Source: Hibiscus mutabilis
Lineage: Eukaryota > Streptophyta > Magnoliopsida > Malvales > Malvaceae
Assembly: GCA_019671005.1 (NCBI GenBank)
Contig: CM033718.1
Span: 35,046,508 to 35,110,507, forward strand
Length of the DNA: 64,000 nucleotides
Direction: 5' to 3'
How positions within the stretch are numbered: position 1 is the stretch's first letter; each line of letters begins with the position of its first letter. A program made the position numbers and the translations under genes. The notes under the pieces are model-generated. The model was given only the letters and a program-made list of their open reading frames with translations. It was not told where the DNA came from and did not search any database. Positions 10,200 to 22,136 of the stretch are shown one piece after another.

Positions 10200-11175
10200 C
10201 CTATTTCTTTTGTTTTTTATTAACAATTTTCATAATAAACATAGAAGAAAACTATGAAGCTCTGGGAAACTCGGATTATATCATCTCAAACATTTTCTTA
10301 ACTCTAGAAACAGATGGTGAGTGTCGGTTTTGGCCCATCCATCAGCAAAAAACAGCATGACTTCTTTTTATTTCTCTACACCGAATGGCTTTGCACTAAG
10401 AAAGTTTGCAATAGCTCATCCTTCAATACTAATTGGCTTCAGCAATTTCTTTTAGTTAAAATTTCATCGTCTATTCCTTAGAAAATAATCTTCACCATTG
10501 TCCACTCTTAACCCCTTCATCGGCCATGCCACATCATGGATTCAACATTACTTTAGACAATACATTCATCCTTTCCTGTGACTTCTACCTTGATTTTTCA
10601 AATAGGGGCAGTTCTTTGTTGCTAGAACACCTAAGAGCGAAACTTCGTGGGGATATGGGGAATGCATCGGTTTTCCATCATTAATGCATGAGAAATCATC
10701 TGAAAATTGTGATTGTATGCTTCGATGATAGACTAAATAATCATAGATAGTCATCTCTATCACTTCTATTTTACCATTCTCATTCTTAGCACCTCCTTGC
10801 TTCATATGATCTTTGCACATTTGCTCACTCAATCTAGTTACCGTGTACTCCTGGTTGGAAGGACTGACTTCATCCTCATATTCTTCAACACTCTTTTAGC
10901 CTTTGTATAGAATCCTCACTTCAGTGACATGCTTCCTAGAATCCTGCTATTCTTCCAATGTCTCGTATCCTTGGTTATTTCCTCCAATGTTTGTAAAATT
11001 GTTCTCATTGTTGTAGAAGATAAGTTATCTTGTGTAAGCATCTCTGTTTTGTAACATGCTGCCTTAAAGTAATGTCAAAGCATCTCTTGAGGATTTTCCG
11101 CAGAGGTTTGCAGCAAAACCTATTTCCATCTTGAATTTCCTTATAAGTTTTGCTATTTTTTACGTCCTAAGCTCT
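10200..11175 (-). pseudogene. Captured ARGONAUTE fragment (AGO4/6/9 clade), L1-PAZ-L2-MID part
   Basis: This is not a retrotransposon sequence. Reading the - strand from 11175 down, short words matching plant AGO4-type proteins occur in the correct order: NSKTYK, KFKMEIGFAAN, SSRDALT, NNENNFTNIGGN, KAKRVLKNMRMK, SPSNQEY, NGKIEVIEMTIYDY, QERMNVLSK, DNGEDYF, KKLLKPISIE, AIANF, KKMFEMI and FLLCLL. The best stretch, 10566-10832, is an open frame of 88 codons covering the PAZ domain. Frames switch several times and stops interrupt it, and two parts (about 30 residues each, before KAKRVLKN and after QERMNVLSK) are missing. AGO4-clade proteins bind 24-nt siRNA and direct DNA methylation of transposons. 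The fragment lies in sense orientation to F, between the integrase and the minisatellite. No slicer (PIWI) domain is seen. Confidence 0.88.
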
Positions 11176-11721
11176 AAATTTGACCATTGAATACCTCATA
11201 GTTCCAATACCCTTCTAGACAAATTTCAAAGTAATGCTCAAAAATCTTATGTATATTTCAAGTGATGTCAAATTTTAATTCTTATTTCAATGCAAGATGT
11301 TTTATGGAAAGATGTCAAAGAAGGAAAGAAAAGGTCCATACAACCAAAATTTTATTAGTGTTGTGGCAAACACAAAAATAAATTACTAAGAAAGGGATAG
11401 GTATTCAGATATCAGAAACCATAACTCCTCCTATCATGACTTCATAAGATGCCTTGAATGTCCACTATGCTAAGTAAACTCCGAAGATAATGATTATGCG
11501 GAAAGATATGAAGTTCTCAGGCCAATCTCCAAGGAAGGTCTTATTTAACAAATTGTCTGAGCTCCCCTTTATGGGTTTTCAACTCAGATCCTCCTTTGGT
11601 TTCAAAACGCCCTTTGCGAATTTTCATTTTGAACCCCCTTTTCTTTTCTTTTTATATTTTCTCTTTTTTTTTCTTTTTTCTTTTCTTTCTTTTTTTCTTT
11701 TTGTTTTCTTTTTTTTCTCCT
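11176..11721 (-). other. F 3' untranslated region with purine-rich tract
   Basis: On the - strand the tract 11640-11719 is almost pure A/G and follows the integrase stop. The block 11560-11640 resembles the A0 module after its purine tract. 11180-11560 could hold further diverged AGO sequence, but I could not recognise any words there. Confidence 0.5.
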
Positions 11722-12358
11722 TCAAACATAATACTTCTTAACTGAATCTGACTTTGTCGGGTTTTGGAGTTCGTCTACATCTATTTCGGCTAAAATTAAC
11801 GCTCCTCCTGAGAAAACCTTTGTTACAATATAAGGTCCTTCCCAATTTGGTGCCCATTTTCCTCGAGCATCGCTTTGGATTGGCAGCTTCTTCTTCAACA
11901 CCAAATCTCCCTCTTGGAATTCCCTTGGCGAACTTTCTTCTCATGAGCCCTTATCATCCTTCCCTGATACATTTGCCTATGACATAGTGCTTTCAGTCTT
12001 TTCTCTTCAATTAAGTTTAGCTGATCATATCTTGTTTGAACCTGTTTTGCTTCTTCCAACTTTGCTTCCATTAAGACATGGAGCGATGGTGTTTCAACTT
12101 TAATAGGTAGCAATGCTTCTATTCCATATACCAATGAGAAAGGTGTTATCCCAGTGGAAGTTATTACCGCGGTTCGATAAATGTATAAGGCAAACGACAG
12201 CTTCTCATGCCAATCTTTATAGGTATAAGTCATTTTTGCAATTATCTTCTTAATGTTCTTAATTGCAGCTTCCACTACCCCGTTCATCTTTGGGCGATAT
12301 ACCACCGAATTATGATGCTTGAAATTGAACTTCTTACAGACTCCACTTATCATCCTAT
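11722..12358 (-). pseudogene. F integrase, C-terminal half (after G insertion)
   Basis: This part starts directly at the G insertion with NRMISGVCKKFNFKHH, runs through the third catalytic acidic residue (GVVEAAIKNIKK), then the YRTAVITSTGITPFSLVYG block and the tail QMYQGRMIRAHEKKV. A frame change near 11900 leads into the C-terminal segment with GKWAPNWEGPYIV and SVKKYYV. The N-terminal half is at 35520-35983. Joined at the TGTTC duplication the frame runs on cleanly, so the gene was probably still open here when G arrived. Confidence 0.88.
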
Positions 12359-12363
12359 TGTTC
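12359..12363. repeat. Target-site duplication TGTTC, left copy (element G)
   Basis: TGTTC here and at 35515-35519 flank the TGTAACACC...GGGTATTACA insertion in the F integrase gene. Confidence 0.92.
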
Positions 12364-15300
12364 TGTAACACCCCTTTTCCCATATTTGTTACCAAATACG
12401 AGTCAGAGATGTTACTAAAAAAAATTAAAACAATTTTTTTCTAACCAAGTTAAATCGGTTGTCTGCGTTGTCCTTACTCAAAAAATTATAAAAAAATTTA
12501 TAGACATTGAAATTTCATTCTGTAATTGTCTAATTAAACTAGATTCATTCAGATTTTTAATCATATAAATTAATGACTCAAATTCATCACACAAAAATTC
12601 AAAGAAATTCCTAAATTCACGTCACAATGAAATTTTTCTGGAATTCTGCTGCCCTATTTTTCTGACCCTTCTCGATTAAAAATTCATAACTTTTAATATA
12701 CAAATCGAAATCAGTTACCGCTTGTCTTAAAAGAAACTAGACTCAATTTCCAGTTTACACGTATAAGATTCGCTCTCAAATTAAACTTATGGAATTTATG
12801 CTGATTTTTCAAACCCACTGCATTTGTATGATTCTTAAACAGAATTATGTCTTTCTCCACCATAAGCATATTATTCACTAATGACTTAGTCCTCCATACT
12901 ATTAGAAATGTATCAAGGCTCGCCATAATCATTATCCACATCATATGAGTTATTAAGCCAATCATTCTTTAGTCACAAATTATTACAAGCCATAATTAAT
13001 TTATACATGCTATCTTGTATATCCAATTAAAAAGGATAGATGTCATAACTATAATTAGAGTGATATACCTTCAAATTTAGCATATGATGCTCTGCTACTC
13101 TCTCCTTGGTACTACTTTAAAACCTACGCGTGAACATCATCACACGCTAAGTATATACTTAGTGAGGCAATAATCTTTAATAACATAATATCAATGTACA
13201 TAAATAACAATGCATATGATCACCTTACCATTTCATATTCATTAACATAAATAGATATGTAACAACATGAATGAATATCAAAGTGATAATATTAGTTCTT
13301 ACCAATACCGTTGTCATTTCCACCTGTAAGCTTTCAATGCTTACCAATACCTTTTTCCATTTCTATCTGCAAGCTTTCAAGCTTATCTTCATGTTTCTTT
13401 TCATTTTTTATTATTTTCAATTTATTTAGCCCAAGGTATCAAATTAAGAAATTCTATGTACACGAGTCATCCCTCTATACTTACATGAGTCTAGTGTATT
13501 ATTTGCACTGTAGTGCTTAGCACCCTAAGTGATTTCGTATACCCATACCTTGCATGAGTATACCCTCACTGAGTATTAATAAAATTGTACCGTAGTGCTT
13601 AACACCCTAAGTGTTTCCGTATACCCAAACCTTGCATGAGTATACCCTTAATGAGTATTTGTAAAATTTCAAATTTACCTGAAGTGCTTAGAATCTTTAT
13701 ACAGCTATTTATGACTCTATGGCTAGCCAACTATACTATCAAATCTCTATATCATACATTGGGCTTTATTTCATCATTTAAGTCATCAATGGCAACATAT
13801 ATCAATATATATATACATCAATAGTTGGCAGATTATACCGGGAATAATATTTCAATTTCATCAATATAAGAAATCATATGGTCAATGCATTTTATATTTA
13901 AATTCTTGACATATTACTATATGTCAATCATATGCCTAATGACATAAATATCATAGCAACAATAATTTAGGGTAGGCTCATCGCAAGCCATCCCAATCAT
14001 GTATAAAATATCAATGTAGTATGACATGTATGCAATTGCACTCACCTGGACCATTTATTTGTATGCCTCACTAAGTCCCATTGATCCTTTCCTTCATAGT
14101 ACCTCGAACCTCCCTTGGTTCGAGCTTAACTTCATAAATCACATAAATAAAATATTTGTTAGATCCTAATCTAACAATATCTTAGACATATTGTCCAATA
14201 TATTCATTCGAATACAAAACTTCCAAACGTCTTCCTTTCTTCCTTGTATTGTTCAAAACTCATTATGGTCCTTAGTGACCAATTTGAACATCCATTAACC
14301 CCTTTCAAGCTTACTAATTAACCTTAGATACAAAGTGTATCAATTCTTATTTTCTGGCAGTTTTCACTACCTTCAAAGAAATATTTCTATAAAATAACCT
14401 ACAACTCGGAATTCAACTCCGTTTGTTCTGAAAGAAACTAGATTCGATAATCTTTTCACCCATATAAATTAATAATCCAAATTCAACTTATACTATTTAT
14501 GGCGAATTTTCAAAGTCAATTACAGTGCTGAAATTCGGAACAGACTGGTGCTCTGTTTTCTGACCTTTCGTCACTTAAAAATTCATATCTTTTGACTCGG
14601 AACTCGAAATAAGTTTCCGTTTGCTGGACACGAAACTAGACGAACAAATCTTTACATCGGTATAAAATTCACCATCTAACCATTTTTTTAGAATTTATGG
14701 TGAATTTTCAAAGTTGCTGCCATAAACTAGTTTTCTACACAGCTTCCATAATTAAACTTCAATTTTTGTATACTAACTTCTCCTTACTTCTCTACTTTTC
14801 AATTTAGTCCAATTGCTTGCTTTAAACCACCAACTCATCACCTTCTTCACCAAATAATTATTCAAAATAATTCTCCCTAATTTTTCATTCTTTGACTAAA
14901 TAGTCACTAAGATGCTAAGACAAGGATTCAAGTTCCTTAACTTTGCAAATTAGTCCTCAATTAAACATTACTACCTTAACTCCATCATTACAACTAAAAA
15001 TCAGATTTAGCCCCCATACAATACTTCATTTTCGATTTGGTCACTTAACTTTGACAATTTGTCAAAATAGTCACTAATTCGATTCAACATCAATTTAACA
15101 TTCTAACTTCAATTTCATGTCTCTAACATCATTAATAACATAAATACACACCAAAAACCTAAAAATAAGATTTGGTCCTCTAACTTTTAAACTTGCCGAA
15201 TTGGTCCCTATTCTTTTCTTCCTTGAATTTCATCATTTCAAGCATAGAAATAACACTACAACATCATTTCTAACATGATAGAACCTTAAAACATGAAAAC

Positions 15301-16053
15301 TCAACATGTTCTACAACCACCATAATCACCAATCTCAACTTAGAAGCATGGTAACCATGTGAAAATTATACCAAATAAAAGAGAATTCAAAGGACATCAA
15401 ATCTTTGTTTCATGACTCAACTCAAAAACCAACTAAATCAAGCCAAAAATTGAATTGAATTTTTTTTTACCTAGCTTGAAGGAGACTCACGATAGACTAG
15501 GAGAAGTTGAGAGGATTCTACAACTTTTTCTTTCTTTAATTCTATGCCAAATGGCATTAAATAATCCTTTTTCTAATAAAAAAATCCTTCATAGTAAAAT
15601 GATCATTCTACCCTTAATTAATTATTGTATCTTCAAAAATGCCATTTATGCACTATTTCAAATACTGCATTTCAAACGAATCTAAATCGATAAAATTGAT
15701 TTAGAACCACAATATCATGTTACTTGGGTCTTCTAAAGACTCCATTCAAATTTTTATAATGTTCCGAGATCAAATGATCATCTGAATTCTATTTAAACTT
15801 TAAATGTAATTTCCCAATAATAGAAGCATCAGATCAAACCAAAATTTTATATTCGATTCACAATTTTGAGTGATCTGTATATTTATGACATAAAAATAAT
15901 TATTGGGAAAATTACCTTGCTTGTCCCTGAACTTTTCTCTTTTTTTCACTTTAGCCACCAAACTTTCAAAGTTTATATTTTAGTCACTGAACTAAAACCA
16001 CCAACTTTTAATTCTTTTCATTTTGGTCACTAATTAATTAGTGGGGTATTACA
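12364..16053 (-). mobile_element. G LTR1 (3' LTR side)
   Basis: The LTR runs from TGTAACACCCC to GGGGTATTACA, 3690 bp. It has no coding sequence; short frames inside recur in the other LTR copies and are not genes. It keeps an 82-bp tandem repeat that LTR2 has lost. Confidence 0.9.
13510..13690. repeat. 82-bp tandem duplication in G LTR1
   Basis: The unit starting GTAGTGCTTA(G/A)CACCCTAAG occurs at 13510 and 13592, with a partial third start near 13681. Within each unit the TGAGTATACCC word also repeats. LTR3 contains the same array inside its inverted segment (about 34070-34240), and LTR2 lacks it. Confidence 0.8.
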
Positions 16054-16066
16054 ATTCTTCCCCCCT
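16054..16066 (-). other. Polypurine tract, internal region A of G
   Basis: On the - strand AGGGGGGAAGAAT directly precedes the LTR start TGTAATACCCC. The same tract is at 28779-28791 for internal region B. Confidence 0.85.
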
Positions 16067-16153
16067 AAAAAAATTCGTCCTCGAATTTTAGCACAGACTT
16101 GATTCCTTTCTTACCTCAATCTCCTATGTAGTTCAGTCCAGAATATGATTCTT

Positions 16154-16517
16154 TCATTCTCTTTTCAGTTTCCCATATAGCTTCTTCCACTTTACAATTC
16201 TTCCAGAGAATTTTAATCCGATGGAATTGATTTGTTTCTCAATTGCTTCATGCAAAACATTCCAAAATCTTAAAATAAACATGGAATCTTTGTCAAACAC
16301 AATGGAAAATAGGAATCCCATGTGATCTAACAATTTTCCAAATATACAATTTCGCATATTTGCTCAGAGAATAATCCGTTCTGACTGGTAGGAAATGTAC
16401 TAATTTGGTTAGTCGATCCAAAACTACCCAGATTGAGTCTTTCCTAATCGGTGTCAATGGTAACCCGATTACAAAATCCATAATCATGTTTTTTCCATTT
16501 TCATTTTGGAATAGCAA
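16154..16517 (-). pseudogene. G internal A: chromovirus integrase core, truncated
   Basis: The first part of the integrase core is seen: MDFVIGLPLTPIRKDSIWVV (first catalytic Asp in MDF), DRLTKLVHFLPVRTDYSL and IVRSHGIP. A frame change follows at about 16330, leading to a degenerate FDKDSMFILRFWNVLHEAI, in which the second acidic position is still recognisable. The usual third acidic residue region is missing: after HEAI the sequence jumps to an unrelated-looking tail (NSIGLKFSGRIVKWKKLYG). No chromodomain follows before the polypurine tract. Not functional. Confidence 0.8.
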
Positions 16518-18060
16518 TTGACTAAAGTAGACCTGATGGCACTTGATGCTCTGATTTAACTTGCTGACAAATTAAGCATTTGGATAGGAATTCTGCTATA
16601 TCTTTTTTTCCTGGCCGCTAAAAATCAATTCTTCACTTCCTGATACATTTTATTTCCTCTCAGAGCATATTTAAAGGACTATAATGTTTCCGAAAGAATT
16701 TCCTTTTTCACTTCTTCATCATTGAGAATATAAGCACGTCATTTATAGTATAAATATCTATTAGACATCAACTCCAAATCTGAAGATTCTCCGCTATCAA
16801 CTTTCTTCTTTTTCTCTAAACATTTTTCATCTTTTGCCTATGATTCATTTATTTTGTCTATCAAAGTAGACTTGATGTTCCATTCAGCAAGAAAAGCCCA
16901 ACATTCATTATTGATAATTGAGCATCTGACATCCATAGGACTGGAAACATTTTTCGACTAAGTGCTTCTAGAATCACATTAGTCTTTTCTGGTTGATAAT
17001 CTATAATCACATCAAAATCCTTAATTAGCTCTATTCATCACCTTTGCCTCAAACTCAACTCCTTCTATGTTAGAAGGTACTTTAGACTTTTATTGTCTTT
17101 GCCTATATAACATTTCTCACTATATAAGTAGTGGCGCCAAATTTTTAAAGCAAAAATAATCGAGGCTAACTCCAAATCATAAGTAGAATAATTTCTCTCA
17201 TGAGTTTTAAGCTATCTGGAAGCATAAGCTACCATTTTCCTGTCTTGCATAAGTACACAACCTAAGCCATTATGCGATGCATCGCTATACACCACAAAAT
17301 TCTTCCTCGATTTTGGTTGAACTAACACCGGATCTTCTGTCAAGATTTTCTTTAACTTTTTAAAGATTTCTTGACATTCTTTAATCCATACAAATTATAC
17401 ATTTTTTTTGAGCAGCTTTGTAATAGAAGCAGCAATCATCGAGAAATCTTTCATGAATTGGCGGTAATGTCCTGCCAATCTGAGAAAACTTCTAACCTCA
17501 ACAATATTTTTAGTAGATTTCCACTCAATGATAGCTTGAATTTTCTGAGGATCAACCCGAATTCCCTAAGCCAATATACATGTCCAAGAAATGTCACTTC
17601 AGAAAGCCGAAACTCACATTTAGATAGTTTGACACATAAATTCCTTTATCCTTAGAATCTATAAAAATGTTCTGAGATAAGAATCATCATCCTCCTTGGT
17701 TTTAAAACAAATCAAGATATCATCTTTTAATACCACCACAACTAGTCCAAGTATGGTGAAAAATTCAGTTAATTAAATCCATAAATGCTGCTGGGGAATT
17801 AGTTAATCCAAACGACATTACCACGAACTCGAAATGTCCATATCAAGTCCTAAAAGCCGTTTTTGGAATATTCTACTCTTTAATCTTCAATTGATGATAG
17901 CCCGATCGAAGATCAATTTTAGAGAGCACCACAACTCTCTTTAATTGATCAAAAAGATCATCAATTCTTAATAATGACTATTTATTCTTTATCGTCACTT
18001 TATTAAGTTGACGATACTTAATACACAATCTCATCGATCCATCCTTCTTTTTTTTTCAAA
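16518..18060 (-). pseudogene. G internal A: reverse transcriptase / RNase H, many stops
   Basis: Fragments in changing frames can be followed on the - strand. The RNase H part at about 17080-17340 has a VVYSDASHNGLGCVLMQ-like block and a VAYASR-like block. The connection part lies near 17340-17480. The RT palm at 17690-17740 has its YxDD motif damaged (reads as KDD). The fingers lie at 17790-18060 with a KIDLRSGYHQLKIKE-like block near 17900. Stops and indels are scattered throughout. The same region in internal B (29290-30720) keeps an FIDD motif. Confidence 0.7.
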
Positions 18061-18351
18061 TAATATTGTTGCTTCCCATGGTGATATACTTAGCCGTATA
18101 AAACCTCGATCCAATAATTCTTGTTGCTGTGACTTTAGTTCTCTCAGTTCGTTAGGTGTTCTACGATACAGTGTCATCGATATAGGTGTTGTAACAGGTA
18201 GTACATCAATTTCAATTTCCACCTCTCTATCTTGGGGTAATCCCGGGAATTCGTCAAGAGACATATCTGGAAATTCTAGCACAATAAGTATATTTTCTAT
18301 CTTCACTTTCTGACTCAAGGTGTCAATCTCAGAAGTCGAGTATGTTTTCAC
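18031..18351 (-). pseudogene. G internal A: protease-RT junction fragment
   Basis: A 106-codon open frame has FPGLPQDREVEIEIDVLPV, PISMTLYRRTPNELRELKSQ and LLDRGFIRLSISPWEA, the standard N-terminal edge of chromovirus RT. It ends in a Lys/Arg-rich frame break at the position of the VKKKDGS motif. 18352-18820 continues with degenerate protease-like sequence full of stops, up to the C insertion site. The counterpart in internal B is 30774-30998. Confidence 0.78.
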
Positions 18352-18823
18352 AGCTATTAATTAACAATTTCTTTGTAGATGCAACCGATATAACATCACT
18401 ATGATAATTTGGCTTCTCACCTACAATTGAAGTTGTAGATCCGTCTGGTGTCCTTAAAGTTAATCTTTTTAATTGACATTCTACCACAACATTTTATGCA
18501 GACAACCATTCCATCCCCAATATTATTTCAAACTCACAGAACGACAATTCCATGAGATCAGCAATGGAAACCTATATTTTGAATTATCATTGGACATTTT
18601 TGACTTTTTTTTATCTGGCACTCTAGCCAATTGGATTGGTTACTATCACGTCACTTGTAATTAATTATACTAGGATGTTTCTTTCCGCAATCCTTACATT
18701 CTGGATTAATCCAAACTTCTTCACCTTTATATTCACTCATTTTAGTATGTACTTATTTAGGTTTATTAGCAGAAAAAAATCCTTCTTTACTAACAACATT
18801 GATTCCTCATATCCTTGATGAAT

Positions 18824-18828
18824 ACATC
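18824..18828. repeat. Target-site duplication ACATC, left copy (element C)
   Basis: ACATC here and at 24815-24819 flank element C. Internal region B (near 31470) shows the empty site with one ACATC. Confidence 0.93.
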
Positions 18829-20339
18829 TGATAAGTGTTCAAAAGTACTATTTTTATTACCGTTTTTACTCATATTATTGTTAGACTTAAGCTCATATTA
18901 GTTGCATAATTAGTTATTCATGCATTAATTCATGTTTCTTTCCACTGTTGAGCTTGATTACATAACTTGGTGATTTTGTGGAAAAAGATGCTGCTTTGGT
19001 GTGTTTTTGTGTGTGTATGTGCAGGATCACTTGCCAAAGCAATGCCGAGCTAGTTGCCAGGGCAATACATGAAGGATATGCCGAGCTAGTTGCCAGGGCA
19101 ATGCATGAAGGAGACGCCGAGCCAGTTGCCATGGCAATTGTCGACAAAAAGAAAATGCAATAGGGATGTCGAAATTGATGACTAGACAAGCCCAAGATGA
19201 CGTGGAACAAAGCCCAAACCCAAAGGAATTTGATTGCCATGCAGAGATTAAAGAAGAATTAAATTCCAAGAAGATAGGAGAAGTTCTAGTAGGAATTCAA
19301 TTATAATAAAGAATTATATTCTTTAAAGATAATTTAATTCCAACTTAAACTCCTCCTCAAAGAAGGACTTTGGCCTAGCCCTATAAATAGCAAGGAGATT
19401 TCGACAATCCATGGAGAGAAAAATAGAGAAATTTCGATAGAGAGCATTAGGGGAAATTTCGACTTCTTCTTTGCTTCCATTAGATTCATGGTTTGGGGAT
19501 TATTCTTTGTATATCTTTTGAACCCAACTATGAACTAACTTGATCAGTTGGGGTTATTGTGTTTTGTTGTTGTGAGAAACAATTGGATTTTGTTTAGGTA
19601 ATAAGAGTTTGCACTTTTCTATTCAAGGTTTACTCATTCTTGGCTTTTATTCTTGTTTGCGAGTGAATTGGGAGAGGATCTCGTAACTTCATCTATTTAT
19701 CTAATATCGGGAGAGTTAGATTCAAGAAACGAATGAGTATGGTCTTTATTCAATCTATTGATGGTGAAGATTAATCCGGCTTAGGAATAAGTTAAGGATT
19801 TCAACGGCTAAGAGGAGCGCAAGATTGGTTGTTGTTCACCCTTGATTCACGCAGGGATGTATTATCAAGGCATGCACAAGTAGCTAGAGTTTCGACTTAG
19901 GGATAAGAAGAAACCATTGAAGAACGCTCTGCCGAACCTTGAAGTTGCTGCCCGACGCCCAAGTAGTTGCCCAACTAGTTGCCCAGGCAACCATCGATTA
20001 GTTGCCAAGGCAACCCGTTGTGCAAGTTGCCACGGCAAACCGAGTTGCCCGCACACTTTTTTTTTACCAAGATGATCCAATCGGCTATCACACCTCAACT
20101 CACGATAACCTGGCCTATCTCTCTCTTTTTCTTTCATCTATTCTTTTAGTTTATTGCTTTTACTTTTCTCGTTAATTAAAACCTATATTATCAATTGTGT
20201 TTTTATTTTCACAAAGTCAATAACTTAAGCAAAGTGGCCCAAACCAATCCTCAGTGGAGACGATACTCGATACTCATATCACTTTATTACTTGCGACGTG
20301 TATACTTGCACATTTGCGTAGCACTTATCACACGCAACA
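18829..20339 (+). mobile_element. C 5' LTR
   Basis: The sequence runs from TGATAAGTGTTC to CACACGCAACA. It contains six exact TTGCC(N2)GGCAA palindromes (19054, 19090, 19126, 19979, 20002, 20027) and a TATA box. Confidence 0.92.
19382..19389 (+). promoter_or_regulatory. TATA box of C 5' LTR
   Basis: TATAAATA in CTAGCCCTATAAATAGCAAGG, followed 30-60 bp on by GGAGAGAAAAATAGAG. In the 3' LTR the same place reads CCTTTAAATAG (23854), a one-base change. Confidence 0.6.
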
Positions 20340-20345
20340 AGTTTT

Positions 20346-20362
20346 AGGCGCCGTTGCCGGGG
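20346..20362 (+). other. Primer-binding site of C (tRNA-Asp)
   Basis: AGGCGCCGTTGCCGGGG follows the LTR. Except for its first base it equals the complement of the plant tRNA-Asp 3' end, the usual Athila primer. The site includes GTTGCC, one half of the palindrome spread through this element. Confidence 0.85.
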
Positions 20363-20485
20363 ATTGGCAATTGGTGTTAGTTGTTTTTGTTATTGCATTT
20401 TTTTCTATTAGTTTGACTACATTTTCTTTTTGTTTGTTTTATCAAAAAAAAAAATTAGGTGCGCTACAAGTTAAGGGACGCCAAC

Positions 20486-20794
20486 ATGTCGGGAAATAAA
20501 AGCCAATCTATTCGAGAGATGATGTTGGAAGATATGAATCAATCCAATCAAGAGTTTCTTGCACCCTTTGATGATTACCTATACCAACCGAGAAAAGCCC
20601 AAAGAACTTATACCGTGGAAAAATCTTGTGCTATGTGTGGAGAACATCATGTGTTTGAAAATTGCCCTCACATTTTCGGTGCATATAACTACATGGAGGA
20701 CCATAGAGGGAACCAGCAGCAAAATTCTTCATGGTATGGTCAAAAAGCTCAAAATTTTTTTTACCATAACAATTTTGCCGCAGACAAAGAATGA
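20486..20794 (+). pseudogene. C gag remnant with CCHC zinc knuckle
   Basis: The frame is open from 20459; the methionine at 20486 (MSGNKSQSIREMMLEDMNQ) is the likely start because the upstream part overlaps the leader after the primer site. The zinc knuckle CAMCGEHHVFENCP lies at 20624-20665 with spacing C-x2-C-x3-H-x4-C, as in Athila gag. The capsid part that normally comes before the knuckle is missing, so only a start-like leader and the nucleocapsid remain. The frame ends at 20792, and the sequence continues in another frame as the next entry, so a frameshift near 20780 separates them. Confidence 0.7.
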
Positions 20795-22136
20795 TATGCC
20801 ATGGCAATGTAGTCCTTTTCAAGAGCATTCCAATTCCTTGGAGGAAACGTTACTAGCTTCCTTGGTTAGACTTGACGGATCAATTGAAGAGATTCGAGAA
20901 CTATCAAAATCTATGGATACGAGGATAGCTCAGTGGGATGCAACCTTAGGGGATTCAGAAGATCAATTGGGGAGATCCACATATGTCATGGATAACATGC
21001 ACCAACAATTCATTCCTAGGAATACTGACGTCCCAAGGCAAGAAATCTCTCTGATATGTGAGGAACAATTAGAACCTCAAAGTCAAGAGGATGCCAATGA
21101 GAGAGACTGCCCAACACATGATGAGCTTGAACAACAAATTGCCTCGGCAATGATTGAGGAGCCTGAACAAAGCAATGCCTCGACAACACTCAGTGAAGTT
21201 GAGAACAACAATACTACAGCAAATTCTGAGGAACCTGATGCCCAGAAGGTTACAACGTTGATGTTGAAGCAGGAATCTGTAGATTGCTCTCATCTACAAT
21301 TGCCACGGCAATTACTCGACCATATGCAAGATCAACGAGATGATAATACTTTGCCAATGGAATATGAGCAGGTAATAGTTGAACCTTTTGAATTCTTTAA
21401 AAACTCACCTCGTCCATTGCAGGTATGTCTTGAGGAACCGAGGTTGGTAGATTTGAAGCCATCGAAATCTCTACTGATGGAGATGTTTGAGAGGCCAAAA
21501 GAAAAAGGTGTTTGGATTCATAAAGCTCTTCAGAAAATTGATTCTTCCCTTGACTTAGAGCAAAATTTGACAACTGATTGCCACGGCAATTGGCTTGAGC
21601 AGCATTTGCCACGACAACAAAGGCTACATCCAACCATGATAGAAGTCGACAAGAATGAGGTAATTGAATGGTTGATAATGGATATACTTTTTCCTATTAA
21701 TATATTTGTGCCTTCAGGAATAGTAGCAAGGTGGAGAGTATACATGGACTACAAGCGAACAAAGAAGAAAGACACCTCCACCATTGTAACGCAAAAGGGA
21801 GTAGTGGCAAGCACATTAGCCAAACTCTTTTTGGGCAATATTATCACCCGATGGAGGGTGCGGGTGGACTATAAGAAGTATCGAAAATGGCAACCTTCAA
21901 CACCGCAACAACTCCTGATACGCACGCCTCGACAACCATGGACGCGCACGCCTCGGCAACCCCTGACGCCTCGGCAACCATGGATGTGCATGCCTCGGCA
22001 ACCCTCGACGCCACGACAACTAATGATACATTTATTTTTATTTTTATTTTTTGAACTATTTTGTTCTATTATTTTTTGTTATTTTTTCTCTTTATTTTTT
22101 AGGATATATTTTATTTTTCTTCATTATCTTTAGTTT
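20790..22136 (+). CDS. C long extra frame, acidic protein of unknown function
   Basis: An open frame covers 20559-22133; from about 20790 it appears to carry on from gag after a frame change. The part 20830-21640 is acidic and rich in Glu, Gln, Ser and Asn, for example LEPQSQEDANERDCPTHDEL. It has a possible heptad-like segment near the start (SLVRLDGSIEEIRELSKSMD), like the tail region of Athila gag. Two similar pieces, VARWRVYMDYKR and ITRWRVRVDYKKY, occur at 21725-21885, an internal duplication. 21900-22025 encodes a Pro/Arg/Gln repeat (TPRQPW) that comes from CCTCGGCAAC tandem words. The last 35 codons are hydrophobic because the DNA is T-rich. I recognise no domain. Confidence 0.5.

Noticed and set aside
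12711..12965. Small frame repeated at 25657-25911 and 34787-35014
   Set aside because: The three copies occur because the three G LTRs are copies; substitutions do not respect the frame.
18914..19269. Overlapping frames with Ala-Thr-Ser and Leu-Pro-Trp-Gln repeats in the C LTR, also at 23401-23712
   Set aside because: They are readings of the TTGCC palindromes in LTR DNA, on both strands; no coding role.
20559..20780. First part of the long C frame as start of its protein
   Set aside because: The overlapping frame carries the gag zinc knuckle, so 20559-20780 is gag in the other frame; the extra ORF is likely real only after about 20790.
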